A stretch of 64,000 nt of DNA from Mesocentrotus franciscanus. Its lineage: Eukaryota > Echinodermata > Echinoidea > Camarodonta > Strongylocentrotidae. The first letter of the stretch is position 1, and each line of letters opens with the position of its first letter. Made by a program: the position numbers and the translations under genes. Where the stretch lies: the NCBI GenBank assembly GCA_037976565.1, contig CP137685.1:23103796-23167795 (forward strand), in the 5' to 3' direction. Under the pieces are notes generated by a model. It ran no database searches. It was not told where the DNA came from and saw only the letters and a program-made list of their open reading frames with translations. Shown piece after piece: positions 11,622 to 22,132 of the stretch.

Positions 11622-12959
11622 TGAAGTGGAAAACAGTGACGAGGAGGATGAAGAGCATATAGCTGACATATTGTACATTCTTTCTGGTCAGCGTAGAGGT
11701 CCTGCTCCAATTGTTAACGCATGCGTGATGAAATAGGATGTAACGTTACTAGACAGGCCCAATTTCCTGGCTTATAACTATTTTATTGTCCATGCTTCGC
11801 TCTGGATTGATTTAATCATGCCTTGAGACCTGAGACTTAATCCATATTGACGTGAGATATCTTGTCCAGATGTGGCCAGAGGTGCGTAGGAGTTACAAAC
11901 CCTGCCTCCTTTTAACAGTCTCCTTCACCTACATGTATAATTCATATCTTTGGCAAAGTCCAGACAACCAGTCGGGGTTCTTTAAGATAGTCGTATGAAA
12001 TCTATTAATGGAACTTTATTCTAGAACGTAATATGGATTAGGTGTACATTGTGATGGTTCATATTGTTAACTATTTACATGCCACAAGTCATCTCCCTAT
12101 TGGCTTCAAGATTTGTTGAACTGTTTGCAGTGCAAAATAAATATACACCAGTGTTAGAAGGGTTGTCATGAAGTTAAACAAGAGTGGAAATAGGTAACTC
12201 TGCAAAGCCATTGTGTTGTACAAAGCAATCCTTCCGCCAATTGCTGCCTATATGTTGTTATGTGCAAAATTGCACGTGTGGTAAACGTGCGAGCGTGCAG
12301 AAAGGCGAAGAAAGCAACTGAATATTGCTGTGCCGATATCGCAAAACAAAATTAGTCACACATGCTCCACGAGAAAATATTCTATGTACGGTATATTTTC
12401 GTGTTTATATAGCATAGATCAATATTTCGTATTAGCCAAGAATCATTACCTGGTACCATTAATATTTCTTTTTAGAAATATGTGTTACATTGGTTTATTT
12501 CAATCCCTTTTCTTCACTGTATCTTGTTTAACAATAATACAAATGCTGATGATAGAAATCAAAGGCATATCTATCGTAGATATGAAAATAGACTTCAAAG
12601 AAATATCGATTTTATTTAATTTCCTCACAAGACTTTTCTCTGATTAGCTATATCGCTTGATATTCAGAGATGGGGAAAGAGCGTCTATTTTGTTTGTCCA
12701 TTTTTTTTTCTATCAACCATGTTGGCAAATTTCAAAATCAAAATCTGATGTTCTATTTTTACCTCGTCGAAATGTTGACACTAAATAATTTTTATTCGTG
12801 TAATTTATCATCTAACTTGTCAGCAATTTAGTCTATACAACCACTGGAAATTGTCAAATGATGCCCCTGGATTGTGATAGCAAGGTCGTTTGTGTCGAAT
12901 TTTAACGCTCTTTGTTAAACTTGTTGAATTCTTTACTAACGATCTAATTCTGTGAGTGT
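11622..12959. other. Anonymous sequence
   Basis: No recognised gene or repeat. A 105-codon frame at 12330-12647 is Ile/Phe-rich in line with local AT content and shows no domain. Confidence 0.4.
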
Positions 12960-12967
12960 TAATTATG

Positions 12968-14506
12968 TTAGGTCAGGTCAGGTAAGGTAGGTAAGGTCTT
13001 CTTACCTGCTTACCTGCTACTGGTAAACATGTAATCCAGTGCAACCTGTTCATGGTCGGGCCGTCGGCGACTAAACCGTCAACCCCACCTTATTTGTGAG
13101 GAGGGTGTGAGGACACCCAGCAGGACTAAAAACAAGACCTGTCAAAGGGCGGATGAGCTCCATGTGAATCAACGGCCATCCTCCGTGGAAAAGATTAAAG
13201 CCTTACCACGTATTCTCTAAAATAGTATGCTATGCACAAACACAGAACAGAAAGAAGTCATACAGATGAGCTTGGGACCCTTGCAAGTGATGCATCTGTT
13301 ATAAATAGTGCCAAGGATGAGGATAGTGCCCCTTCGAATTGTAAGTCTTCCGAGAATGATGGGGTCACACCAAAGCCGGAAGGAAGTGTGGCACTGGATG
13401 ATGGCAGGCTGAAAACTAGGGGAACTCTCCTGCGCATTGGCACTTGGAACGTGCGTACGATGTTTCAGGCAGGAAAACTAGAAAACGCAATTCAAGAGAT
13501 GTCCCGCATGAGTCTTGATATACTAGGAATAAGTGAACTTCGGTGGAAAGAGGCAGGGACAGTTGATAGGGACGAGTTTGCCATTGTCTACTCTGGAGGC
13601 GTACGTCATTTCAATGGAGTAGGAATAATTATGAAAAGGAAAGTCTATAATACTATGAATGGTTTTTGGCCTATCTCAGAGAGAGTCATTGTAGCTAAGT
13701 TCAAGGGAAAACCTTTTGATGTTGTAATAGTTCAGGTGTATGCACCAACGTCAGATTATGAAGATGAAGAGGTTGAGAAGTTCTACAATGATGTTCATGA
13801 AGGGGAACGATTTGGTATGTCAATTAATGTCTCCAAGACTAAGACCATGGTGGTGTCACGGAAGAAGGAAGTCCCCCGGGTTCGCATTCAAATCAATGGT
13901 ATATTAATAGAGCAAGTAAGCAAGTTTGTTTATCTTGGGCAGACAGTCACAGAGGATGGAAAATGTAACAATGCAATAAAACAGAGGATTGAAATTGCAA
14001 GATCAGTCTTCATGAAAATGGAAAAGATATTATGTTGTAGGAAGATAAACTTTGAGCTGAGATACAGAATCTGTAAATGCTACATCTGGAGTACTCTATT
14101 GTACGGAGTCGAAACATGGACTCTATGCAAAGAAACAGAACGAAAGTTAGAAGCTTTTGAAATGTGGTGTTTCCGCAGAATGCTAAAAATCAGCTGGGTG
14201 ATGAAAATTAGCAACAAAGAAGTCCTGAACAGAGTAAACAAAGAGAGAGAACTGATTAATGCAGTGCAGAAGAGAAAACTAGTGTATGTTGGTCATGTGA
14301 TGAGAGGAGGAGGATTGCAGAAGATCTTGCTGGAAGGAATGGTAGAGGGTAAACGAGAAAGGGGTAGACAGCGAATCACTTGGTTTGATGATGTCAAGAA
14401 ATGGACTGGTCTTATCTACAGAGAGGTTAGAGCAAGGGTACATGACAGAAAGCGATGGAGGTGCATAGCCGCCAACCCCTTCCGAAGGGACGGCACTAGA
14501 TGATGA
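12968..14506 (+). mobile_element. RTE-type LINE, internally deleted copy
   Basis: About 260 bp of 5' leader, starting in GGTCAGG/GGTAAGG direct repeats and TTACCTGC repeats, precedes the 423-codon frame. The element ends just after the stop codon in a TGATGATGA-type tail, as RTE elements often do. TAATTATG at 12960-12967 and again at 14507-14514 is a possible 8-bp target-site duplication. Full RTE elements are usually over 3 kb, so this 1.5-kb copy lacks its middle. Confidence 0.7.
13232..14503 (+). CDS. RTE endonuclease/reverse transcriptase, in-frame internal deletion
   Basis: A 423-residue intact frame. Residues 1-60 are a polar leader. Residues 68-188 match the first half of an apurinic-like (EEP) endonuclease: GTWNVRTM (Asn73), SELRW (Glu102, the usual metal ligand) and VQVYAPTSD (Tyr170). 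The later GDFN and SDH parts are absent. From about residue 190 the protein resumes in the distal reverse transcriptase: SINVSKTKTM (motif D-like), FVYLG (motif E-like), then the RTE C-terminal region with LLYGVETWTL, FEMWCFRRMLKISW and VGHVMR. The palm motifs with the catalytic aspartates are missing, so it should be inactive for reverse transcription. The deletion junction lies near 13790-13800 and keeps the frame. The ATG is the first after an in-frame TAG at 13223. It could be a passive deletion relic or a non-autonomous element in its own right; the sequence cannot decide. Confidence 0.85.
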   Translation: MHKHRTERSHTDELGTLASDASVINSAKDEDSAPSNCKSSENDGVTPKPEGSVALDDGRLKTRGTLLRIGTWNVRTMFQAGKLENAIQEMSRMSLDILGISELRWKEAGTVDRDEFAIVYSGGVRHFNGVGIIMKRKVYNTMNGFWPISERVIVAKFKGKPFDVVIVQVYAPTSDYEDEEVEKFYNDVHEGERFGMSINVSKTKTMVVSRKKEVPRVRIQINGILIEQVSKFVYLGQTVTEDGKCNNAIKQRIEIARSVFMKMEKILCCRKINFELRYRICKCYIWSTLLYGVETWTLCKETERKLEAFEMWCFRRMLKISWVMKISNKEVLNRVNKERELINAVQKRKLVYVGHVMRGGGLQKILLEGMVEGKRERGRQRITWFDDVKKWTGLIYREVRARVHDRKRWRCIAANPFRRDGTR

Positions 14507-14514
14507 TAATTATG

Positions 14515-15720
14515 ATGCAGTGGCAGCCATTGTTGCTTAGTAGCTTTTTTCGCACGTAATACCATGATTTTCAGTATTTTCCCTAACGAACAAGCATTGT
14601 GTAATCTAGCACTCTTGAAAAAATATATATTCACATGTGATGTAATTATTATAGACATTAATAACAACCATATTATGACGAAGAAAACAGGAAACTGTTA
14701 AATTGGCCACTGTAGACACGATATTTTCTTAATTAAACATGATAATACCGTAACTGCACCTCCAGAAAGTTATGAGAGTAATGAATTGGGATTTGAGAAA
14801 AATGAAGCAATGCCTTCGATCGATGGTGACTGATGTCATTTTAAGAAAGGCAAAAGCATCATCTTCCATCGTATTGGTAATGGTTTTGGGGATGGAAAGT
14901 GAGGTCTGCAAGTCGGTTCTCCTTGTAAACACATTTGTTTTCATTACGCAGACAACTTGGAAGTCATTTATAAGTGAATGGAAGGAGCTCCTATCACCAT
15001 TACCATTAGGGTATCCATCTTTGCCGCCCAGTAAAAGACGTCTATGATTCCATAGATCTTCCTTCAACTCTGATTAACTTGGTTTAATGTTATGGTGATG
15101 TACGACTAGTAGGAGGAGAATCTTAAAGGTCATCTACTTTTAAGTACATTGTAAGCCTCGGCTTTTGACGTAAACATAGACATTGTCTCTCGTTAAACCT
15201 CTCTCACGGAAACAAACGGGAACAAAAAATACTGTAAAACAAAAACAGGCAAATGGATGCGCAAAGTGCCGATGTGCAACAGATTTTGAGAAAATCGCAA
15301 AATGCCAGGATAATCTTCTACTTTAAGAAGTAGTATTGCCGTTTCAAGGAAAACAAGAAATATGCTGTTAGCATGCTGGATGATAAAAACCTATGTCCTC
15401 AATAACGTCATTTAGTTTGTATCTTTTTCTTTATTTTCTTCATATTTTGGCGCTGTGTTCATTTCTGATGAGTATTCTGTATAGTAGCCGCACTTTCAAG
15501 TATCAAAGGAATAGAAGAAAAATTGTTCCATTTTTATATTAGAAAATATTAATTAATCATTGAAAAGAGGCAATTTGTTTCGAGATGTATATACATAAGA
15601 TTGATCGCGAGCTAGAATTTATCGAAACTGTCCTGTATTAGCCGATAAGGGTCTACCTTAAAATAAGTTATTGATTGAAGAAAATGTAATATCTTTTACA
15701 GAAGTAACACTTGACGACCC
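14515..15720. other. Anonymous sequence
   Basis: No recognised gene or repeat. Overlapping short frames on both strands near 14729-15067 show no family resemblance. Confidence 0.4.
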
Positions 15721-15724
15721 TTAA

Positions 15725-16104
15725 AGTGACTCGGTAACATTGCCTCAGATTCTGAAACAAAATCCTGGATTTAGCTCATGCTTCAATCATAATTATAAAT
15801 CTTTAGGTCAGTCAGGAATCCCATGACTTTTACAAGCTGATCGCCTGTCTGATTATCAAGATATTTATGATTGGAAATCGAAACTTCATTTTCGTTTTCC
15901 TAACGGTTTTTATAACACTACAGTCTATTGGGAAAAATGAGTATGGTTAAACCGGTCACTCAAAGAGTTTTACTTTTTTGAGGCACTTCATGATCATTTT
16001 GAAGCGCAATTTTGTTAGGGCTTCAATATTACACCATATCACAGACACTGATATTAAACACGTAGGGCCATGCATCTCAGATTTAACATTGTTAAACGAT
16101 GCCT
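15725..16104. mobile_element. TTAA-flanked MITE, 380-bp family, copy 1
   Basis: Flanked by TTAA at 15721-15724 and 16105-16108. The left end AGTGACTCGGTAACATTG and the complement of the right end AGGCATCGTTTAACAATG form a weak inverted repeat. Near-identical sequence recurs at 55000-55380 and, more diverged and 3'-truncated, at 23079-23422. No protein is encoded. Confidence 0.8.
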
Positions 16105-16270
16105 TTAAGCACCCCATATATTTAACCGACCTAGCAACAATTTATGTCCATCTTACTCATGGACATAATTACGTGTCACCCTCTTAAGAGAACTAGATGG
16201 GGTAATCCGTATAAAATTGACGGTATTTATAAGCAAAAAAGTGTGTATTTTTTATTCTTACTCGAAATGA

Positions 16271-16532
16271 AGAGGTGTCGTGGTCTAGTGAATACGTCAC
16301 CGGACTGTGAACCACATGGTTCGCGGTTCGAGTCCCGCTGCGGCACTAATGCCATTTGGCAAGACATTAATCTACATTTGCCTCTCTTCAACCAGGTTTA
16401 GGAAATGGGTACCTAGTAGGGATTTATTCCTTAATGTTGGCTGAAGCCAGGTTAATAATACTACATTGTAGGCGCCTTGGGCATCCCCTGGGATGGATAC
16501 GTGCGCAATATAGATGTAGCTATTATTCCTAT
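16271..16532 (+). mobile_element. tRNA-derived SINE, family B copy 1
   Basis: The head has an A-box-like TGGTCTAGTG at 16281-16290 and a perfect B-box GGTTCGAGTCC at 16325-16335. The shared body follows (TTTGGCAAGACATTAATCTA, ACCAGGTTTAGGAAATGGGT, ACCTAGTAGGG), then a family-B 3' part with GCCTTGGG and ATGTAGCTATTATTCC. Because both Pol III boxes are intact, this copy might still be transcribed. Confidence 0.85.
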
Positions 16533-18565
16533 GAAGAAGAAAATAAGTAACGGTAGATTGTCTGGAGATCATTTTTTAACCGGAATAATATCACCTTCAA
16601 GAAGTCTCTCTAGTGGCTATGCAATAAGTGTTGACAAGCTTTGTGTGTACAGTATCACACTCGCTGTAGTGATCTTTGTATATTGTAGACAGCTTGAACT
16701 TGATATGAATGGATAGCTCTAGTGGTTGCAAAGAGCTGCAGCACATTTATTGCACGAGTGTGATTTCGTCGAGGACTGAATGTTCTTGACTTACATGTAT
16801 GCATATAGAATGGAAGGTTATGTGAAGACTTTGTTTGCTTATCGTGCGAAGCAGCTGGTATATCCAATGTTTACAGAACTAAAACCCCTTGAGCATTTGA
16901 CTTACATTTTCTTTCCTATGCATCGTTATATTTTAAGTTCTCGAGATTATTGGAGATGTGATGCGCAGACATCTTTAACCTGAAGATAGGCAATTTCTCT
17001 CTTGTAATTAACTTCCTGTGAGGCTTTCATTTTGTTATTAAGGTGAAAAGACCTTGGGTATAGAGGATATATAAATCGCTAGGGGCAATATTTGTTCAAG
17101 ATTCGATCAGAGATCAAATCAACCTTGTTAAATCTGTATTGTAAGCCCAATTTTCCTGGCCGGTAATGCAATACACGAATGATATCGGTGGTTTATTTGA
17201 TATGCCGAATAATAAAGGATCGATGAAATTGTAAAATGATGATGATAATGATGATAATGATAATAATAATAATAATAATACAAATAAGGTAGCTTGGCGA
17301 AATATAGTGGCCTGGAAAAATACAAAAATTGACACAGTCAGCTTTAATAGTCAAGTTTTTTAACCTTTTTGGAAAGGGATAGGTTTCCAAAATTGCATAA
17401 AAGTGGTCTGTGGAATAATTATGGCAATGACCACTGTTTCTTGACAGTGAAATGATGTTATTCTAGGCCGTCAAGATCAAGGTTTGTAAAGATCCAATCC
17501 TTTGGCGCCAGTTGTAATACATCGTTCACTGCTGTTACATTAACGTCATCCTTAGAGGATTGCCTGATGTGACAAGATGCCGAACATTATGTGACGAATA
17601 GAAATGGAGAGCACCACGTGACACCAATCCCATAATCCCTCATTCTCCCGGGATGTCACAATCTCTCGACCGACATTGTTGGATGATGCACCGGTAAGGA
17701 GATGAAGAAAGATAGCGAGTGAAATCCTACGAATACTTCAACTCAACTCGAATCATAGTATGCACTCTAATTCACGGTTCATGTCTATATATACGATAAG
17801 ACCATTTCAAACAGTACATTACAAGGTCAAATTATGTTCCCCACTTCCTGCAGCATCCTCTCGTGTGTTCACTCTCCTTTTGTATTTTTATTTGCCAAAC
17901 AAAATGGTATCGACATTAAACCAGCTTTAATTTTGTGTGAGTTTCTATATATGTGTTTAATCGTGTTTTGTTTGTTTTTGTTTTTGTTCAATAACAAAGC
18001 GGCTACAACGTGTAAAGAATGAGAGTTTCATAGTTATAATAAAATGAAGAAGTCTAGCTCTGAAGGATGACAGTAGTATCACTAAGCATTCAAATGTTCA
18101 TTTTGCATGAGTTTATGGTGTGTCAGATAAGTTTATCCCGTCATTATATTTGACGAACTCCAGGAATGCCGATCAAGTACTACTAGCTGTCATAAGACTT
18201 GTCAAAATTGTGATATCGTGTGACAAATACCGAGTGCTAGGAATACCGACAGTCTTGTAATTGTAATCGATATAAGAAACCAAGTATAAGCTTGTAGATG
18301 ACCCATGGTATTAAGTCCTCTTTGAGGGACTTGCTAATTAAGGATGACTATGGACTTATACCAAACGGCAGTAGATTATCGAGAACGCGATCTTAAAGAC
18401 TTCGAATAAAACAACATCTGACAATTTCAATAGCCATGTGCATCAACATTAAAACTGTGAGAACATTGTCACATGTTGAATCCAAACATAATTTCTCTAG
18501 CCGGTACAAGAGGGTATTGCCCTTGAGTGGATTTCTTGAAAGTCTTTGTTATCGTGTTCGAGTTA
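16533..18565. other. Anonymous sequence with a (GAT/AAT)n microsatellite
   Basis: A trinucleotide tract (GATGATAATGATAATAATAA type) lies at 17234-17282. A 45-bp segment at 17617-17662 resembles 19047-19092 (CAATCCCATAATCCC, TTCTCC, GATGTC). No gene is recognised. Confidence 0.5.
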
Positions 18566-18960
18566 ATGATAATAAAATGATAATAAATATGGATTTACAT
18601 ATCGCTTAATACTGTACCATCTGTAAGCGCTGTACAGATATTATTATTTTCCAAGTTCATCGGGTTCATTCACGCACAATGTGCACCATCTCCACTTCCT
18701 GAGGTGTATTCCTACCATATGGTCACCATGGGGGCAAAATTATGGTAATTACTATCACAAAGGCTTTCGTCACCCTACCAGGTCCCCATTTATCTCCTGG
18801 GTATTGAGTGGCAGATGTAGATTAATGCCTTGCCAAAGGACATTAGTGCTGTGTTGCGGATCGAACCCACGACCTTTGCATTTCCAGTCAAGTTCTCGAA
18901 CCACTCGACTCCGGCACCTCTTGCGAACGATACCACTGAGCCGTCACCAATTGAGCTAAG
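18566..18960 (-). mobile_element. tRNA-derived SINE with extended head
   Basis: On the minus strand the head contains TTAGCTCAATTGGTGACGG, then GGAGTCGAGTGGTTCGAG, then a B-box-like GGGTTCGATCC. That is two A-box-like motifs before one B-box. The shared body follows (CTTTGGCAAGGCATTAATCT, CTGCCACTCAATACCCAGG, AAATGGGGACCTGGTAGGG). The 3' part ends TCTGTACAGCGCTTACAGAT and ATGTAAATCCATATTTATTA, the GCGC-type end seen in L2-like LINEs. Confidence 0.8.
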
Positions 18961-19270
18961 ACTTTATACCTTGAAGATTCCCGGATTTCTCTGAATCCAC
19001 CGCCACGACCATACATCAGTCATATTACCCTTTGGTAGATTGAACATGACAGCAATCCCATAATCCCCTGTTCTCCTTGATGTCTCAATATTAATAATAT
19101 ATGGAGGAACATGTGACTTTACGAGGTCATATTGAACCACATCACTCAATGACTTGTCAAACGCAAATGAAGACTGACTGATATTTGTAGGCGTAGGTCA
19201 ACGCTTGTAACAACGCTTTCAGTTGGAGCTTGAAGTAAATATCTACATCTGGTGATTTTCATCCCTTCTC
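18961..19270. other. Anonymous sequence
   Basis: Contains the second copy (19047-19092) of the short segment also found at 17617-17662. No gene or known element is recognised. Confidence 0.35.
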
Positions 19271-19358
19271 GCGCGCAGTTGCCGTTCATTTTACACGTTA
19301 AAAAACGCGGTGGTTTGTTTTTGCGGCGTGGTTTACCGCGTCGCATCTAAACAAGCCA
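19271..19358. mobile_element. GC-rich foldback MITE, 3' half
   Basis: GCGCGCAGTTGCCGTTCATT, ACGCGGTGGTTTG and GGCGTGGTTTACCGCGTCGC followed by ATCTAAACAAGCC match the right half of the copies at 29291, 32798, 45559 and 57990. The left half is not recognisable. Confidence 0.65.
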
Positions 19359-19872
19359 AAAGTACTGATGTAGATTATTTTGAAAGAAAGTTTTGCTGGA
19401 ACTATTCTCGTGTAAATGAAGTCATAGGACCCGAATTTTATTAAAAACCGATACCTCTGATGATAGAAATATATTAGAAGCACAGAATGTAGTGGACAGC
19501 TGTTCATAGGTCGCCGTCCAATCACAGGCTGATTTACCAATGCCCACGTTATGGCTCATCCGGTCACTCTGTCATCAAATGTCAATCCTAGGACCTAACC
19601 ACATCAAAACAACCATGCCCACAATCATCATTCCTGAACAGTTAAATCATTTTGCATTCAGTGTAACGTGAAGACGTCTATTTCAAGCATACTAGCTGGT
19701 ATTCAGAATTATTCTTTGCCGGACAGATTTAGACAGACGAAATCCTGGATGTTTATTTGGTGGGACAGAATTTGGGAACAGTTTAAGTTGAGATATGGAA
19801 TCCGTTTGATATTAAAGGTTCATCATAGTAGTGAAATGCTACATTAATACTAATATAGTAGATATTGTTCTA
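19359..19872. other. Anonymous sequence
   Basis: No gene or known element is recognised. Confidence 0.35.
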
Positions 19873-20154
19873 GGACACCTACCCCCTGGACAACCACCCC
19901 CGGATAACCACCCCCAGACAACTATCCCCTACGACAACCATCCTCTAGGACAACTACCCCCGGACAACTATCCTAGGGGGTAGTTTTCTAGGGTAGTTGT
20001 CCGGGGGGTAGTTGTCCTAGGGTGTAGTTGTCCGGGGTAGTTTTCCGGGGGTAGTTGTCCGAAGGGGTAGTCATCCTAGAGGGTGGTTGCCCTAGGGGGT
20101 AGTTGTCCTAGAGGGTGGTTATCCGGGGGGTGGATGTCCAGGGGGTAGGTGTCC
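19873..20154. repeat. Foldback element built of GGACAACTACCCC sub-repeats
   Basis: The left half carries repeated GGACAACTACCCC-like units and the right half carries the complement GGGGTAGTTGTCC. The polarity switches at CCTAGG (19972-19977). The terminal 40 or so bases are nearly perfect inverted repeats, starting GGACACCTACCCCCTGGACA. The right arm is longer because it has extra units. The same unit family occurs as tandem repeats at 26558-26880. Many GGGG/CCCC runs could also form G-quadruplexes. It is non-coding. Confidence 0.85.
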
Positions 20155-20167
20155 GGATACGAGTAGA

Positions 20168-20382
20168 TATATTTATCATCATCATAATAATAATAATAAT
20201 TTTGTTTACCCAGGGAAGCCTCATCAGCACCAATGCTTTTCTTCCTGAGGGCCGTGCAATTGACATTACCCCAGCAATTGCAAGGTACCCACTTACACGT
20301 GGGTGAAGAGCGGGAAATATGGACTAATGTCTTGCCTTAGTGTCAGGCTGGGACTGCGAGTCAAGTGAATAATCAAACCGCA
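20168..20382 (-). mobile_element. tRNA-derived SINE, family A copy 3
   Basis: Minus-strand reading gives ATTCACTTGACTCGCAGTCC, AGGCAAGACATTAGTCCAT, CTCTTCACCCACGTGTAAGT, GGGTACCTTGCAATTGCTGG, GCACGGCCCTCAGGAAGAA and CTGATGAGGCTTCCCTGGGT, then an (ATT)n tail. The tail nearly touches the foldback element at 19873-20154. Confidence 0.85.
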
Positions 20383-20566
20383 ATATATTTTATTTTATGA
20401 TATACGCATGAAGTCGATGAAGATAAAGGCTTTTAAAAAGGATGGTCTGTGGAACGGTCGTTCTAGCAATCACACATCATGTTCGTCTGTTTTGATTTCA
20501 AGTTCATCGTCATGCCCTACATTTTTCATCTTCATGAGACAACACTACATTTTGTCAGGGAAATCT

Positions 20567-20679
20567 ATTTGTGCATTCGTACTGATCTTTCCATTTTGAA
20601 ATTATTTACACAGAAATCACTTCAATTGCTGTCTTCCTTTTATCCTTTTTTTTGGTTTATACATATTACCTACATGTAG
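20567..20679 (+). repeat. Repeat X (inverted partner at 21430)
   Basis: About 110 bp, from TTTGTGCATTCGTACTGATC to TTACCTACATGTAG, recurs as its reverse complement at 21430-21539 with only a few changes. No coding content. Confidence 0.9.
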
Positions 20680-20710
20680 TCCAATGCTACCCGACACTCA
20701 TAAAAATATC

Positions 20711-20825
20711 TGCTAACTGCATGGAAATAAGAGAAGCGAAAATGTCGTCTTGGTATCCGTCACTTAATTCTTTTCGAAAGAATAGTTCAGGCGCCAACTC
20801 TACTTATTACAAAGAACGTAATCAC
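20711..20825 (+). repeat. Repeat Y (direct partner at 21312)
   Basis: About 115 bp beginning TGCTAACTGCATGGAAATAA and ending AAAGAACGTAATCAC recurs in the same orientation at 21312-21429 with very few differences. The frame across it is shared by both copies but matches no family I know. Confidence 0.9.
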
Positions 20826-21311
20826 GGGGGATTTTAGTGTGAAAACTTATCCTACACAGCTAGATCCCTTTGAATGGCTACGTGGGAATCAACATTTCGG
20901 AAGATAATGGAGGACTTCGAGGAAAGCTAGAGTGACTTTATAGACAACTGCATGATATCTGTATATAGTCACGCAGTTTGAAATCCTCAATTTACCAAGT
21001 TTCATCTTATCTCCCAGCCTGCATTTTGAATTGATAAAATCTTGATTCGACTGTTCAGATGGATATCAAAGTGTTTTAACAGAGGAATTGCGTCTACAAT
21101 CTGTGGTGGACTAAGGTTTTTAATTCCACATAGGGACACGAGTCCGTCTGAAAATTGCATTTTATGCGAGATCTGTGAGATAAAAATATTAAAAACACAG
21201 AAAGAATATGTTTACCTCATTGGCTTCCTATCTGCTATTTTATCTCTTAGCTTTCAATTTAATTGATATCAATCTTCTTCGTGAAGCCATGTCCTTCTAT
21301 GGTTTCTTCTT
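20826..21311. other. Spacer between the Y repeats
   Basis: About 490 bp of anonymous sequence lying between the two Y copies. Nothing recognisable. Confidence 0.4.
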
Positions 21312-21429
21312 TGCTAACTGCATGGAAATAAGAGAAGCGAAAATGTCGTCTTGGTATCCGTCACTTAATTCTTTTCGAAAGAATAGTTCGGGCGCCAAAT
21401 ATTCTACTTATTACAAAGAACGTAATCAC
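21312..21429 (+). repeat. Repeat Y, second copy
   Basis: Near-identical direct copy of 20711-20825. It is joined directly to the inverted X copy with no intervening sequence, whereas the first X and Y are 31 bp apart. Confidence 0.9.
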
Positions 21430-21539
21430 ATGTAGGTAATATATATAAACAAAAAAAAAAGGATAAAAGGAAGACAGCAGGTGAAGTGATTTCTGTGTGA
21501 ATAATTTCAAAATAGAAAGATCAGTACGAAAGCACAAAA
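21430..21539 (-). repeat. Repeat X, inverted copy
   Basis: Reverse complement of 20567-20679, starting ACATGTAGGTAATATATATA and ending CAGTACGAAAGCACAAAA. Confidence 0.9.
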
Positions 21540-21844
21540 GTAAAATTCTAGGTTCTTTCGTCCAAATTTGAAGTAAAGGTCAATTTTCAGCCTTTTGTTT
21601 TTGCAATACCTGAAGAAGGGGAATCAGATTTTCATTGAATCTGAATAATACATTTTCTTGAAAAGAATATAATTATTGAAACCATTTTGATTTTTTATTT
21701 AAATAAATGGAAATCTTATCGGTCATGGAGACTGGAAATGTTCTTTCCTTGACATTCGAGCAAAGTTTCCTTATGTAAGAAAGCTTCTAAATATGGAGAG
21801 CTCATTCCTAAAGATATTGTCAGGCCAAAGTCATATCGTTTATA
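21540..21844. other. Anonymous sequence
   Basis: Nothing recognised. Confidence 0.35.
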
Positions 21845-22132
21845 TAATAATAATAATAATGGTGTATTCTTATATATCCCACATGTCCGTCACATTGTGA
21901 CGCTCCTGGTGCTGCCCCGATTATTACACTGGCTTTAGCAAGGCGGCCATTACGGCGCTCTAGCATTTCAAGGAATTAATTCCTGCCAAGTACACATTTA
22001 CAACACCTGGGTTGAGTGTGGCAAATGTAGATCAATGTCTTGCCTAAGGACATTAGTGCCGCGGCGGGACTCGAACCGCGGACCTTGTGATCGACAGTCC
22101 GGCGACGTATCCACTCAACCACGACACCTCTA
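21845..22132 (-). mobile_element. tRNA-derived SINE, family B copy (complete)
   Basis: On the minus strand: GAGGTGTCGTGGTTGAGTGG head, perfect B-box GGTTCGAGTCC (plus coordinates 22067-22077), AGGCAAGACATTGATCTACA, TTTGCCACACTCAACCCAGG, AATTCCTTGAAATGCTAGAG, GCGCCGTAATGGCCGCCTTG and a final (ATT)n tail. Head, body and tail are all present, so it is one of the best-preserved copies. Confidence 0.9.

Noticed and set aside
16271..16345. A tRNA gene
   Set aside because: A-box and B-box are present, but the same head is followed by the conserved SINE body and recurs in other copies, so it is a SINE promoter.
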